Source of the DNA: an uncultured Tolumonas sp.
GTDB lineage: Bacteria > Pseudomonadota > Gammaproteobacteria > Enterobacterales > Aeromonadaceae
DNA length: 64,000 nucleotides
Assembly: GCF_963676665.1 (NCBI RefSeq)
Contig: NZ_OY781378.1
Location: 186,001-250,000 of the forward strand
Reading direction: 5' to 3'
Below, piece after piece: positions 19,572-28,423 of this stretch (position 1 is its first letter; each line of letters begins with the position of its first letter). The notes beneath the pieces are model-generated. The model was not told the DNA's origin. It did no database searches and saw only the letters and a list, made by a program, of their open reading frames with translations. A program made the translations under genes and the position numbers.

Positions 19572-20723
19572 ATGTCACCTTATCCCTGGTTAGCGCTGAA
19601 CTTATCAGCGATCTATTTAGTTTTGGGCATTTTTTCCCCATTTTGGGGGGTCTGGCTGGAGTCAGTCGGTTTACAGTCTGAACAAATCGGTTTGTTGCTG
19701 GGTATCGGCTTTGCCATGCGTTTGTGTGGCAGTCTGGTGATCATGCGGCAGGCGAAACGCGCTGAACGACTTCTTCCTATTGCCCGGTTGCTGGTGTGGG
19801 GCGGCTTGCTCAGCTTTGTTGGCTTTTATTTATCCTCGCAGTTTTGGGTGATTTTTATATTCACCTTACTGGTCAATTTTGTATATCCAACTTTATTGCC
19901 GCTAAGTGATGCAGTGGCAGCCCGAATGGTGATTCAGGTCAATCTGGATTACGGCAATGTGCGGTTATGGGGCTCGGCAGCTTTTATCGTTGGTGCCACA
20001 CTGATTGGTTTTGTCATTGAACATCTTGGCCCAAGTTGGATCTTGCACTGTATCGTGTTGTTTTTGTTACTGGCTGGTTTTTGTATTCACGTACCGATGA
20101 CACCGGCACCACGCACCATTGGTCAGGAAAGTGAAACGCATGGTTATGGCCAATTATTACGCAATAAAGCGTTTCTGAATTTTCTCGCCATTGAAGCGCT
20201 GATCTTCGGCAGTCACTCGGCATATAACAGTTTCAGCGCCATCTATTGGCATTCGCAAGGTTTTGCTGCTTCGACGGTCAGTATGCTGTGGACCACAGGG
20301 GTGGTGTTTGAAATCATCATGTTTGCCGCCAGTCGTCGCTTACTGGCAGACTGGTCACCCGAGCGTTTACTCTGCTGGGCGGCGATCGGGGCGGTGATCC
20401 GCTGGGTCACGCTGGGCACGAGCCTGGAGCTGTGGTTACTGTTTCCTGCCCAGGCGTTGCATTCGTTTACTTACACGCTGGCTCATTTAGGTGCGATGCG
20501 TTATCTGGCGCAGCGTTTACCACGTGAGGCGATCATTTCAGGCCAGACATTATATTCAGCTATTGGACAGTCCTTATCGCTGGCATTGTTCACGGTGCTG
20601 AGCGGGATCTTGTATCGCCATTTACATCAGAATGTGTTTCTGGTGATGGCAGTGATTGTGTTACCGGTTTTTTATCTGATCTGGCGGGCAAAACGTTCTG
20701 CCATTGCGTTACCTGAAATGTGA
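19572..20723 (+). CDS. MFS transporter, HcaT-like (3-phenylpropionate transporter family)
   Basis: A 383-residue protein with about 12 hydrophobic segments. The amino-terminal part (GIFSPFWGVWLESVGLQSEQIGLLLGIG, RLCGSLVIMRQAKRAERLL) resembles E. coli HcaT and its relatives, a subfamily of MFS_1-like proton symporters. No phenylpropionate catabolic genes are nearby, so the substrate should be treated as unknown. The next gene, an AEC-family carrier, starts 7 bases after the stop, suggesting co-expression of two transporters. Confidence 0.75.
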   Translation: MSPYPWLALNLSAIYLVLGIFSPFWGVWLESVGLQSEQIGLLLGIGFAMRLCGSLVIMRQAKRAERLLPIARLLVWGGLLSFVGFYLSSQFWVIFIFTLLVNFVYPTLLPLSDAVAARMVIQVNLDYGNVRLWGSAAFIVGATLIGFVIEHLGPSWILHCIVLFLLLAGFCIHVPMTPAPRTIGQESETHGYGQLLRNKAFLNFLAIEALIFGSHSAYNSFSAIYWHSQGFAASTVSMLWTTGVVFEIIMFAASRRLLADWSPERLLCWAAIGAVIRWVTLGTSLELWLLFPAQALHSFTYTLAHLGAMRYLAQRLPREAIISGQTLYSAIGQSLSLALFTVLSGILYRHLHQNVFLVMAVIVLPVFYLIWRAKRSAIALPEM

Positions 20724-20730
20724 GGTAGTC

Positions 20731-21651
20731 ATGTCAACGCCAGATGTAAATGGGCAATTTCTGATCTCAATTTGCATTATTTTGCTGGGCTATCTGGCGA
20801 AACGGACGCGCTACTTAACCGAAAAAGAAGGCGAATCCATTGCGCAACTGATCTTCAATATCACGTTGCCAGCCTTGGTGATCAATGTCTTTTCTACATT
20901 ACCGTTACAACCGCAACTGGCGTTATTGCCGGTATTAGGTTTTGTCGTCAATGGGGTGCTCTGTCTGAGTATCCTGTTTATTTTCCGGAAACATGATCGA
21001 AAGATCCGTGGCATGATGGGAATGGCGTTGCCCGGAGCCAATATTGGATTGTTTGCCTATCCGTTGGTCGAGGCCATTTGGGGAAAACAAGGGCTGACTT
21101 ATGTCGCCATGTACGATCTGGGTAATTCGTATGTGGTGTTTTTAGTTTGTTATGTGGTGGGAGCCTATTTTTCTGGCGAAAAGCCATTAAGCTGGCGCGA
21201 ATTACTGCATTCCGTTTTGCGTTCCATTCCTGTGATGACCAGTTTGCTGGCATTATCCATCAATCTACTAGGGCTTAAATTGCCGGAGTTGGTGTTACAA
21301 ACAACCCAAGTGGTGGCGAAGGCTAATATGCCATTAAGTCTGTTATTGCTAGGGATGTATCTGAACTTTTCCTTTCCGGCTGCGCAACGCAAAATTCTGC
21401 TGCAAGCCTTATGCTGTAAATACGTCATCGGCGGTACGTTAGGTGGCTTACTGTGTTGGTTGTTACCGTATGATGCGTTATTCCGTCATTCGCTATTGCT
21501 GGCCGGTGTGTTGCCGTTACCGACTATGGTGCTGACCTACGCCGTCATTTTTGGTTACGATCGCCGGCTTTCTGGCGCCATGTTGAATGCTTCGGTGATC
21601 TTAAGTATTTTGTTTAGCTGGTTAGTCTTTCATTTTTCGACCCTGAGTTAG
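20731..21651 (+). CDS. AEC (auxin efflux carrier) family transporter
   Basis: A 306-residue protein from ATG 20731, behind GTGAGG. It has about ten hydrophobic segments with the internal-repeat pattern of the AEC/PIN-like family. Seen features include LIFNITLPALVINVFSTLP near the amino terminus, MMGMALPGANIGLFAYPLVE in the middle and GVLPLPTMVLTYAVIFGYD near the end. Bacterial members export or import small organic acids such as malate or malonate. The substrate is unknown here. Confidence 0.8.
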   Translation: MSTPDVNGQFLISICIILLGYLAKRTRYLTEKEGESIAQLIFNITLPALVINVFSTLPLQPQLALLPVLGFVVNGVLCLSILFIFRKHDRKIRGMMGMALPGANIGLFAYPLVEAIWGKQGLTYVAMYDLGNSYVVFLVCYVVGAYFSGEKPLSWRELLHSVLRSIPVMTSLLALSINLLGLKLPELVLQTTQVVAKANMPLSLLLLGMYLNFSFPAAQRKILLQALCCKYVIGGTLGGLLCWLLPYDALFRHSLLLAGVLPLPTMVLTYAVIFGYDRRLSGAMLNASVILSILFSWLVFHFSTLS

Positions 21652-21715
21652 CTTCGGGGTACAATAGCGCTAAGCGGATGTATAGCTGCATCCTAATTAC
21701 AGTGAATGAGGCATC

Positions 21716-21955
21716 ATGGCGTTAAAAATTAGTTACAGCTACAAAGGTCAGCCACGTTTGATTCAATACGCGAATGACAAATACCACGATATTTATGAAG
21801 CTATTGCGGCGGAAGAGGGCGTTGATTTACGCGCTTATTTGGCGATGGAACGGCAGCTGGCATCTCTGACTAAAAAAGTCGGTGCAGTAAAAGATTTTCG
21901 TGATAACTCATTCCTGGAATTTGGTTTCAACGATATCAAAGTGATCAAAGAATAA
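21716..21955 (+). CDS. Small DUF2960-like protein
   Basis: A 79-residue soluble protein behind GAGG at a good distance from ATG 21716. It has a YSYKGQPRLIQY opening, a central acidic helix (YHDIYEAIAAEEGVDLRAYLAMERQL) and an FGFNDIKVI end. I recall similar small proteins of unknown function in Vibrio and Aeromonas grouped as DUF2960, but could not check this. It stands alone between the AEC transporter and the hslU terminator. Confidence 0.65.
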   Translation: MALKISYSYKGQPRLIQYANDKYHDIYEAIAAEEGVDLRAYLAMERQLASLTKKVGAVKDFRDNSFLEFGFNDIKVIKE

Positions 21956-21963
21956 ATCGCTGA

Positions 21964-21995
21964 TAAAAAAGAGCGCCCCGGTTGTGGAGCGCTCT
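21964..21995 (-). terminator. Terminator after hslU
   Basis: AGAGCGC at 21970-21976 pairs with GCGCTCT at 21989-21995. Read on the minus strand the hairpin is followed by six T, so it ends hslVU transcription. It may also help to end the small gene on the plus strand. Confidence 0.85.
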
Positions 21996-22019
21996 GCTAG
22001 TCTAGGTGTTGTTGTCGGT

Positions 22020-23351
22020 TTACAGAATAAAACGACTCAAATCTTCATCTTCGATTAATGCACCGAGATAACGGTTAACGTATTCAGCATCAATGCTAAA
22101 AACCTGACCGGCATTGTCAGCCGCATCATAAGAAATATCTTCCATCAGCTTTTCCAACACGGTATGCAGACGACGGGCACCGATATTCTCTGTGCGTTCG
22201 TTAACCTGCCAAGCCGCTTCTGCAATGCTGCGAATACCTTCTTCGGTGAAATCAACATTCACCTGTTCAGTGGCCATCAAAGCGCGATACTGTTCGGTCA
22301 ATGAGGCGTTTGGTTCGGTCAGGATACGTTCGAAATCGTCGACAGTCAGGCTTTTCAGCTCAACACGGATTGGCAGACGGCCTTGTAATTCCGGGATCAG
22401 ATCTGATGGTTTGGCGATCTGGAACGCGCCGGAGGCAATGAACAGGATATGGTCGGTACGCACCATGCCGTGTTTGGTGTTGACGGTACAACCTTCAATC
22501 AGCGGTAACAGATCGCGTTGCACACCTTCACGGGAAACGTCCGGGCCGCTACTTTCGCCACGTTTACAGATCTTGTCGAACTCATCGATAAAGACAATGC
22601 CATTATTTTCCACAGCATGAATGGTCTTTTCTTTCAGCTCTTCAGGGTTCAGTAAACGGCCGGCTTCTTCTTCCACCAGTTGTTTCAGCGCATCTTTGAC
22701 TTTCAATTTGCGCTTACGGGTATTCCCGCTTGACATGTTCTGGAACAGACCTTGTAACTGATTGGTCATCTCTTCCATGCCGGGTGGCGCCATGATTTCC
22801 ACACCCATTTGTGGTGCTGCGACTTCAATCTCGATCTCTTTATCGTCGAGTTCGCCTTCGCGTAATTTTTTGCGGAAGATCTGGCGAGTATGTGTACCGG
22901 TTTCGGTTTTTTCTGCCTCACCCCAGTTGCTGCGCGCTGGTGGTAGTAACACATCCAATACACGTTCTTCGGCGGCTTCCTGAGCACGGAAACGGACTTT
23001 TTCCATTTCCTGCTCACGCATCATTTTTAACGCCATATCAGTCAGATCACGAATGATGCTGTCGACTTCTTTACCGACATAACCGACTTCGGTGAATTTG
23101 GTCGCTTCGACTTTGATAAATGGGGCATTGGCCAGTTTGGCCAGACGACGGGCAATTTCAGTTTTACCCACACCGGTTGGGCCAATCATCAGAATGTTTT
23201 TCGGTGCGACTTCCTGACGCAATTCATCGCTGAGTTGCATCCGGCGCCAGCGATTACGCAAAGCGATAGCAACCGCACGTTTTGCTTCGGCTTGACCAAT
23301 AATATGGCGGTCAAGTTCGTGAACTATTTCTCTCGGAGTCATTTCGGACAT
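22020..23351 (-). CDS. hslU: ATP-dependent protease ATPase subunit HslU (ClpY)
   Basis: A 443-residue AAA+ unfoldase, equal in length to E. coli HslU when started at ATG 23351 (behind AAGGATAT). A longer frame running back into hslV is not needed. It has amino-terminal [17 protein letters not shown], Walker [10 protein letters not shown], the substrate-pore motif GYVGKEVD, the intermediate I-domain with its acidic and Arg/Lys stretches, Walker [11 protein letters not shown], and a C-terminus ending DLSRFIL that inserts into HslV. It is the partner of hslV, 25 bases upstream. Confidence 0.97.
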   Translation of the reverse strand: MSEMTPREIVHELDRHIIGQAEAKRAVAIALRNRWRRMQLSDELRQEVAPKNILMIGPTGVGKTEIARRLAKLANAPFIKVEATKFTEVGYVGKEVDSIIRDLTDMALKMMREQEMEKVRFRAQEAAEERVLDVLLPPARSNWGEAEKTETGTHTRQIFRKKLREGELDDKEIEIEVAAPQMGVEIMAPPGMEEMTNQLQGLFQNMSSGNTRKRKLKVKDALKQLVEEEAGRLLNPEELKEKTIHAVENNGIVFIDEFDKICKRGESSGPDVSREGVQRDLLPLIEGCTVNTKHGMVRTDHILFIASGAFQIAKPSDLIPELQGRLPIRVELKSLTVDDFERILTEPNASLTEQYRALMATEQVNVDFTEEGIRSIAEAAWQVNERTENIGARRLHTVLEKLMEDISYDAADNAGQVFSIDAEYVNRYLGALIEDEDLSRFIL

Positions 23352-23376
23352 CTGGATATCCTTGCTTGGCAATATA

Positions 23377-23919
23377 TTAAACAGGTGTGATGGTTGGATA
23401 ATCCAACACTTCAATAGTCTGGAAATTATTAGTGAACACGCAGATATCACCGGCAATCGTCAGGGCTTTTTTCACGATATCTGCGGCGGATAAATCGGTG
23501 TTTTCCAGCAAGGCGCGGGCGGCGGATTGTGCAAAAGCCCCACCGGAACCAATGGCAATCAGATCATTTTCTGGCTGCACGACGTCACCATTACCAGTAA
23601 TGATGAAAGAGCGTTGCGTGTCAGCCACGGCCAGTAGCGCTTCCAATTTACGTAAGGCACGGTCGGTACGCCACTCTTTGGCTAACGCAACAGCAGCACG
23701 TTCCAGATTGCCTTGATGTGCCTGTAATTTTGCTTCGAAGCGTTCTAACAGCGTGAAAGCGTCGGCTGTGCCGCCAGCGAAACCTGCTAGCACTTTACCG
23801 TTATACAAACGATGAACTTTGCGGGCATTTCCTTTCATGACGGTATTGCCCAGAGAAACCTGACCATCACCGCCAATTACGACTTGGCCATTACGTCGAA
23901 CAGAAACGATTGTAGTCAC
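23377..23919 (-). CDS. hslV: ATP-dependent protease peptidase subunit HslV (ClpQ)
   Basis: A 180-residue N-terminal-threonine peptidase related to proteasome beta subunits. After Met removal the catalytic Thr is exposed ([12 protein letters not shown]). It has GGDGQVSLG and the [11 protein letters not shown] loop. It forms double hexamers capped by HslU and degrades proteins such as SulA and RpoH in enterics. Slightly longer than the E. coli protein at its C-terminus. A sigma-32 promoter (23974-24002) and a leader stem-loop (23940-23954) precede it. Confidence 0.97.
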   Translation of the reverse strand: MTTIVSVRRNGQVVIGGDGQVSLGNTVMKGNARKVHRLYNGKVLAGFAGGTADAFTLLERFEAKLQAHQGNLERAAVALAKEWRTDRALRKLEALLAVADTQRSFIITGNGDVVQPENDLIAIGSGGAFAQSAARALLENTDLSAADIVKKALTIAGDICVFTNNFQTIEVLDYPTITPV

Positions 23920-23939
23920 ATAAACCTCGAGTACGAGTA

Positions 23940-23954
23940 GTCGGCTGCGCCGAC
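23940..23954 (-). promoter_or_regulatory. Stem-loop in the hslVU leader
   Basis: GTCGGC (23940-23945) pairs with GCCGAC (23949-23954) around a 3-base loop, between the heat-shock promoter and the hslV start. The E. coli hslVU leader is reported to hold a stabilising stem-loop at a like position. The role here is inferred by analogy. Confidence 0.55.
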
Positions 23955-23973
23955 GAAAGATTCATGAGACAGG

Positions 23974-24002
23974 AGATAGGGGCGAGGTGCCCCTATTTCA
24001 AG
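23974..24002 (-). promoter_or_regulatory. Sigma-32 (heat-shock) promoter of hslVU
   Basis: On the minus strand CTTGAAA (23996-24002) is followed after 13 bases by CCCCTATCT (23974-23982), very close to the RpoH consensus CTTGAAA / CCCCATnT. The spacer and -10 together form an 8-bp perfect inverted repeat (23976-23983 with 23989-23996). Confidence 0.85.
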
Positions 24003-24070
24003 GTTAAACAGACTGGAATTGTATGGAAATACGTTATTACGCGAAGAAAACGGCTATTGAGCGTAGCGTG

Positions 24071-25105
24071 TTACTGAGAATAAATAGTACAGCTTTGTAC
24101 CGTGCCAGCACCTTTCAGGCGTGATAGCGCTTGTTCTGCCGCTGGGCGATTCGCATACGGGCCCAATATCACACGATGCCAAGTGCCGGAAGTATTACTG
24201 CCTTCACGGATCTGTGCACTTTGCCCTTGCACGGCGATACGCGATTGCAGTGAGCTGGCTTGATCGGCGGTACGGAAAGCACCACATTGCATCATATAAC
24301 GTTTACTGGTTGCCGCGGTCGTTGTGCTGGTTGCTGTCGTAGTCGTTTCGGCAGCATAGGGGCGTGGTTTACCAAACATAGCTAAGGCTTCTTCACGTTC
24401 TTGTGCAACCGTTTTGTGTTCTGTTGCAGAGACCGTCGTGGTACTGGCTGGTTTGCTGGTTTTATTGCTTTCATTGGCAATGACTTCCGCAAAAGAGCGT
24501 GGTTTACGCACATCGGTATGCTGAGTGGTTGTAACCGCGGTCTGAGTTGCAGTTGCCACCGTGCTGGCAGTTTGTATCGGCTTACTGGTATTCGTTGTTG
24601 TTGGCGCGGTTAATGTGCTGGCTGGTTGTTTAGCCAAGTCATCAGAAGTATCAGCTGGGAGTTGGCCATTTTGTTGCTGGGCCAACAGCTTGGCGCGCTC
24701 CTGCTGCGCTCGCAACATATCTTGCATTTTTTGTTGATGCTGGAGAATTTGCGGATCTTTGCTTGGATCACCAATCACCTGACCATCCGGCAGTTCAATA
24801 GGCACTTCCTTATTTTGCAGGATCTGCATGTAATCAAACTCTTCTTTGGCCGGACGTTGTTTTTCAATTGGGATCGGTGCTTCAGCTGGTGCTTGGGTGG
24901 TTGCGACTTGTGCGGTTTCTTCTGATGAACCGTGGATCTGATACAGGAAAACGCCAAAACCAATAACCAGAGCCAATGCCAATACGGCACGCACCACGGG
25001 AAAGGGGGCGCTGCTGGTATGGTTGCTTTTCCCACGGCCAGCAGGTGCTTTCGCGGCGGGTTTGCGTTTGGTTGGTTGTGAGCTGCGGACGTAATCCCGA
25101 GTCAT
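24071..25105 (-). CDS. ftsN: Cell division protein FtsN
   Basis: A 344-residue bitopic protein. It has a short cytoplasmic tail starting MTRDYVRSSQPTKRK (the FtsA-binding RDYV(R)xSQP motif), a membrane helix at ~38-57, and a long low-complexity periplasmic linker rich in Gln, Ala, Thr and Ser. A C-terminal SPOR domain at ~267-344 (YMMQCGAFRTADQASSLQSRI, WHRVILGPYANRPAAEQAL) carries the usual pair of cysteines. It triggers septal peptidoglycan synthesis and binds denuded glycan. It starts 3 bases after argS and precedes hslV. Confidence 0.95.
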   Translation of the reverse strand: MTRDYVRSSQPTKRKPAAKAPAGRGKSNHTSSAPFPVVRAVLALALVIGFGVFLYQIHGSSEETAQVATTQAPAEAPIPIEKQRPAKEEFDYMQILQNKEVPIELPDGQVIGDPSKDPQILQHQQKMQDMLRAQQERAKLLAQQQNGQLPADTSDDLAKQPASTLTAPTTTNTSKPIQTASTVATATQTAVTTTQHTDVRKPRSFAEVIANESNKTSKPASTTTVSATEHKTVAQEREEALAMFGKPRPYAAETTTTATSTTTAATSKRYMMQCGAFRTADQASSLQSRIAVQGQSAQIREGSNTSGTWHRVILGPYANRPAAEQALSRLKGAGTVQSCTIYSQ

Positions 25106-25108
25106 GAT

Positions 25109-26851
25109 TTACATGCGCTCCAGCGTTTCGATGCCCAGCAATGACAGACCCAATGTCAGCGTCTTTGCCGTGGCTTGGCACATCGTTAGGCGACTGGCTT
25201 TTTCGGCTGCAGTAACGCCTTCTTTGTTAATTGGGCAGGCTTCGTAGAAGCTCATGAAGCAACCAGACAGCTCATACAGATAAGTACACAGCAGATGTGG
25301 CATCCCTTTTTGCGCTACGTTATGTACCACATCGTTGAACTGTAACAGTTTATTTGCCAGCGTTTCTTCGGCGGGTACAGTGATCTGCACGGCACCTGGC
25401 TGTGCTTCATCACCAATACGGCGGAAAATCGACTGGATACGGGTATAAGCGTATTGCAGGTAAGGCGCGGTGTTGCCTTCGAAAGTCAGCATGTTATCCC
25501 AATCGAAAACGTAATCGGTGGTACGGTTTTTCGAGAGATCCGCATATTTCACTGCACCCATCGCAACAGCGTGCACGACTTTAGCTTTTTCATCGGCTGG
25601 CAGATCAGCGGATTTCTGCGCAATCAGGTCACTGGCACGTGATTCAGCTTCATCCAGCAGTTCAGACAGCTTAACGGTGCCACCGGAACGGGTTTTGAAC
25701 GGTTTACCATCTTTACCCAGCATCATGCCGAAAGCGTGGTGTTCCAGTGAAACCTCGGCTGGCACATAACCGGCTTTGCGGGCAATGGTCCATGCTTGTT
25801 GCAGGTGTTGATGCTGGCGAGAGTCAATGAAATAGAGCACACGATCGGCTTTCAGCGTTTCCACGCGGTATTTCGCGCAGGCAATATCGGTAGTAGCGTA
25901 GAGGAAACCACCATCACGTTTCTGGATGATCACCGCCATGGCTTCGCCGTCTTTACCTTTGATTTCATCCAGATAAACCACTAACGCGCCTTCGCTGGCA
26001 ACCGCAAGCCCTTGTGCTTGCAGATCTTCCACTATGGTACGCAGCATCGGGTTGTACAGGCTTTCGCCCATCACATCTTTTTCAGTCAGGCTGACATTCA
26101 GACGGTCATAAATGAGCTGGTTTTGGGCCATGGTGATATCCACCAGTTTTTTCCACATGGCGCGACAATATTCGTCGCCACCTTGCAGTTTCACCACATA
26201 ACCACGTGCACGTTCCGCAAATACTTCATCTTCGTCGTAATGTTTTTTGGCTTCGCGATAGAAGGCTTCCAGATCAGACAGTTCCAGTTCACTGGCTTGT
26301 TCGTTCTGCACTTTTTCCAGATAGGCGATCAGCATACCGAACTGGGTACCCCAGTCACCGATGTGGTTGGCGCGGATCACGTTATGGCCCAAAAACTCCA
26401 GCGTCCGTGTCACTGCGTCACCAATGACGGTCGAGCGGATGTGGTGCACGGCCATCTCTTTGGCAACGTTAGGTGCAGAGTAATCAGTGACAATGGTTTG
26501 TGCCGGAATGGCTGGTTTCACTTCCGCGGTTGGGCTGGCAGCAATAGCTTCAATCTGCTTGGCGAGCCAGGCGCTATCGAGGAAAAAGTTAATAAAACCC
26601 GGGCCGGCAATTTCGGCTTTTGCAACCAGAGTCGAAGCGGGCAGATGATCGATAATCAGTTGGGCCAGTTCGCGCGGATTTTTACCGGCTGGTTTTGCCA
26701 GCAACATCGCCAGATTGGTGGCCAGATCGCCATGCGCCTTGTCTTTGGTGTTATCGACCTGAATACGCGGTTCTAATTCAACCGGAATTAATGCCGCTGC
26801 TTTCAGGCTGGATACGGTTTGTTCAAGGAGTTGCTGGATCTGTGCTTTCAT
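25109..26851 (-). CDS. argS: Arginyl-tRNA synthetase
   Basis: A 580-residue class I synthetase aligning along its whole length with E. coli ArgRS (577). It has an amino-terminal Add-1 tRNA-binding domain (~1-110), the Rossmann catalytic domain with [10 protein letters not shown] and [47 protein letters not shown] (this family lacks a normal KMSKS) and a DALR anticodon domain ending GIETLERM. The residues at the HIGH signature read AVHH, where E. coli has HVGH, a notable change at the ATP-binding site. The alignment shows no frameshift. It is co-transcribed with ftsN. Confidence 0.96.
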   Translation of the reverse strand: MKAQIQQLLEQTVSSLKAAALIPVELEPRIQVDNTKDKAHGDLATNLAMLLAKPAGKNPRELAQLIIDHLPASTLVAKAEIAGPGFINFFLDSAWLAKQIEAIAASPTAEVKPAIPAQTIVTDYSAPNVAKEMAVHHIRSTVIGDAVTRTLEFLGHNVIRANHIGDWGTQFGMLIAYLEKVQNEQASELELSDLEAFYREAKKHYDEDEVFAERARGYVVKLQGGDEYCRAMWKKLVDITMAQNQLIYDRLNVSLTEKDVMGESLYNPMLRTIVEDLQAQGLAVASEGALVVYLDEIKGKDGEAMAVIIQKRDGGFLYATTDIACAKYRVETLKADRVLYFIDSRQHQHLQQAWTIARKAGYVPAEVSLEHHAFGMMLGKDGKPFKTRSGGTVKLSELLDEAESRASDLIAQKSADLPADEKAKVVHAVAMGAVKYADLSKNRTTDYVFDWDNMLTFEGNTAPYLQYAYTRIQSIFRRIGDEAQPGAVQITVPAEETLANKLLQFNDVVHNVAQKGMPHLLCTYLYELSGCFMSFYEACPINKEGVTAAEKASRLTMCQATAKTLTLGLSLLGIETLERM

Positions 26852-27029
26852 TGTTTCTGACGGTTCCTGACACGAATACGGGTAGCCAGACGGCTGGGCC
26901 GCAAATTTTACTCGGATTGCTGGGCACTGACTACCTTTTCGATGCGGATTCAGGAAAGTTAGCTACATGCGGCTACAATTAAAACAGAAGATAAAAATAA
27001 CGACAGCACAACGGCAAAACTGGAGTAGT

Positions 27030-27060
27030 GATTTCTGATGCACGAGGCACATCAGAAATC
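27030..27060. repeat. 11-bp perfect inverted repeat upstream of the Lon-N-domain gene
   Basis: GATTTCTGATG at 27030-27040 is the exact reverse complement of CATCAGAAATC at 27050-27060, with a 9-base spacer. It lies 51-81 bases before the ATG of the next gene in the 259-base gap after argS. There is no T tract, so an operator or mRNA structure is more likely than a terminator. Confidence 0.6.
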
Positions 27061-27110
27061 GGAGAACCGTCTCGACACAAACTCCTGTTGATCATAAAAA
27101 GGAGGTTGCT

Positions 27111-27695
27111 ATGCAACTATCCATATTTCCCTTACGTCTCAACCTGTTACCTGATGGTGTGCTGCCGTTACGAATCTTTGAGCCTCGCTATCTGCGAATG
27201 ATCGCTGAATCTTCCAAACGCGGTATGGGGCTTTGTTTATTAGGCAAAGCACAGGACGGCGGTTTTTCCCCCTTACTGGCAATTGGTACCCGGGTTGAAA
27301 TTATCGATTTTGATCGCCTCGACGACGGCATATTAGGTGTTACCGTTAAAGGGATCGATCGTTTCCGCATTCGGTCACTGGAAGTCGAACCAGACGGTCT
27401 ATTAAGTGCCGATGTGCAGTTATTACCAGGCTGGCAACATGCGCCTCTACAGCCGGAACAACATATTCTGGCTGAAAAGCTAGGGCAGGTGTTTCAGGAA
27501 CACCCAAACTATGCGGCCTACTATCCGACACCACAATGGGCGGATGCTTGCTGGGTAGTGCAACGTTGGCTGGAAGTACTGCCATTGGCGGCTGAGGAAA
27601 AATTTAGTCTGATGGCCAGCAATGATTATCACGATGCACTGCATTTTCTATTACAGGCCGTGCAGGAAGAAGATGCGGCGATTCGCCAACACTGA
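27111..27695 (+). CDS. Lon N-terminal (LAN/PUA-like) domain protein
   Basis: A 194-residue soluble protein with a strong AAGGAGG 5 bases before ATG 27111. It matches the Lon protease substrate-binding domain alone: SIFPLRLNLLPDGVLPLRIFEPRYLRMI at the start, then GTRVEIIDFDRLDDGILGVTVKGIDRFRI. No ATPase or Ser-Lys protease domain is present. Stand-alone members of this family are common in gammaproteobacteria and have no settled function. It is followed after 149 bases by an ECF sigma/anti-sigma pair on the same strand. Confidence 0.88.
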   Translation: MQLSIFPLRLNLLPDGVLPLRIFEPRYLRMIAESSKRGMGLCLLGKAQDGGFSPLLAIGTRVEIIDFDRLDDGILGVTVKGIDRFRIRSLEVEPDGLLSADVQLLPGWQHAPLQPEQHILAEKLGQVFQEHPNYAAYYPTPQWADACWVVQRWLEVLPLAAEEKFSLMASNDYHDALHFLLQAVQEEDAAIRQH

Positions 27696-27714
27696 ACAGA
27701 ATTATCCCTATCAA

Positions 27715-27742
27715 TGATCCGCCTACTGACTGCTCGCGTAAT
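27715..27742 (+). promoter_or_regulatory. Candidate ECF (RpoE-ChrR type) autoregulated promoter
   Basis: TGATCC at 27715-27720 and CGTAAT at 27737-27742 are separated by 16 bases. TGATC followed by a GTA-type -10 is the pattern I recall for promoters of the ChrR-linked ECF sigma group. The site lies about 100 bases before the sigma gene start. The motif is seen; use by this sigma factor is inferred. Confidence 0.5.
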
Positions 27743-27755
27743 AAGTAATTACGCG
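27735..27755. repeat. 8-bp inverted repeat overlapping the candidate sigma -10
   Basis: CGCGTAAT (27735-27742) and ATTACGCG (27748-27755) form a perfect dyad with a 5-base spacer. It overlaps the putative -10 and start region, where a repressor could bind. Confidence 0.6.
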
Positions 27756-27844
27756 ATTAGTTCAGGGCGTTCATTATGGGATGCGTAAACTTGGGATATA
27801 CTGCGGTTATTCAGTCGTATCGACTGCCCCCGCAGAGGATGTTA

Positions 27845-28423
27845 ATGGAAGACGCGAACCTCGATCTCACCGCGTTACTGTTACAGGTGGCCACGCAGCG
27901 CAGTAAAGCCGCGTATGGTCAGCTGTTCCACTATTTTGCTCCCCGTATTCGTCATTACGGCTTACGCCATCTGCGCTCTGAAGCCCGGGCTATGGAGCTG
28001 GTGCAAGATACGCTGCTTGCCGTTTGGCAAAAAGCGGCGTTATACCACCCAGAAAAAGGGGCGCCCACCACCTGGATCTACACCGTCATGCGCAATCAGT
28101 GCTTCGACATGTTGCGGCGTCAGCAAGTCTCGAAAGAAGATCTGGTGGCAGAAGATCTGTGGCCGGTGTTGGAATATCAGGCGGTCGAAGACGACGAGAA
28201 CGATCCGGGGGAGAACGAGATCCTGACCCGCCAATTGACGCATTACCTGCATTTGCTGCCTCCTGCGCAACAGGAAGTGGTACGCGGTGTTTATCTGTTA
28301 GAACAAACCCTGCAGGAAATTGCCGATCGTCTGCAGATCCCGTTAGGGACGGTTAAATCGCGTCTGCGTCTGGGGTTATCTAAATTGCGTGAACAAATTG
28401 AGCAGGAGCACGAGCATGATTAA
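27845..28423 (+). CDS. ECF RNA polymerase sigma factor (RpoE-ChrR type)
   Basis: A 192-residue protein from ATG 27845, which lies 6 bases after GAGG; in-frame ATGs at 27776 and 27839 are less well placed. Region 2 includes AYGQLFHYFAPRIRHYG, LVQDTLLAVWQKAALYHPEKGAPTTWIYTVMRNQCFDMLRR. Region 4 includes LPPAQQEVVRGVYLLEQTLQEIADRLQIPLGTVKSRLRLGLSKLR. The downstream gene overlaps by 8 bases and encodes a ChrR-type zinc anti-sigma, which places it with the group that in Rhodobacter responds to singlet oxygen. It likely directs its own transcription from the site at 27715-27742. Confidence 0.92.
   Translation: MEDANLDLTALLLQVATQRSKAAYGQLFHYFAPRIRHYGLRHLRSEARAMELVQDTLLAVWQKAALYHPEKGAPTTWIYTVMRNQCFDMLRRQQVSKEDLVAEDLWPVLEYQAVEDDENDPGENEILTRQLTHYLHLLPPAQQEVVRGVYLLEQTLQEIADRLQIPLGTVKSRLRLGLSKLREQIEQEHEHD

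Noticed and set aside
26012-26776. 254-codon open frame on the plus strand opposite argS
   Set aside because: It lies wholly antisense to a well-conserved essential gene, and its composition (many His, Phe, Gln) is that of a mirror frame of a coding strand. No ribosome-binding site or known motif is seen.
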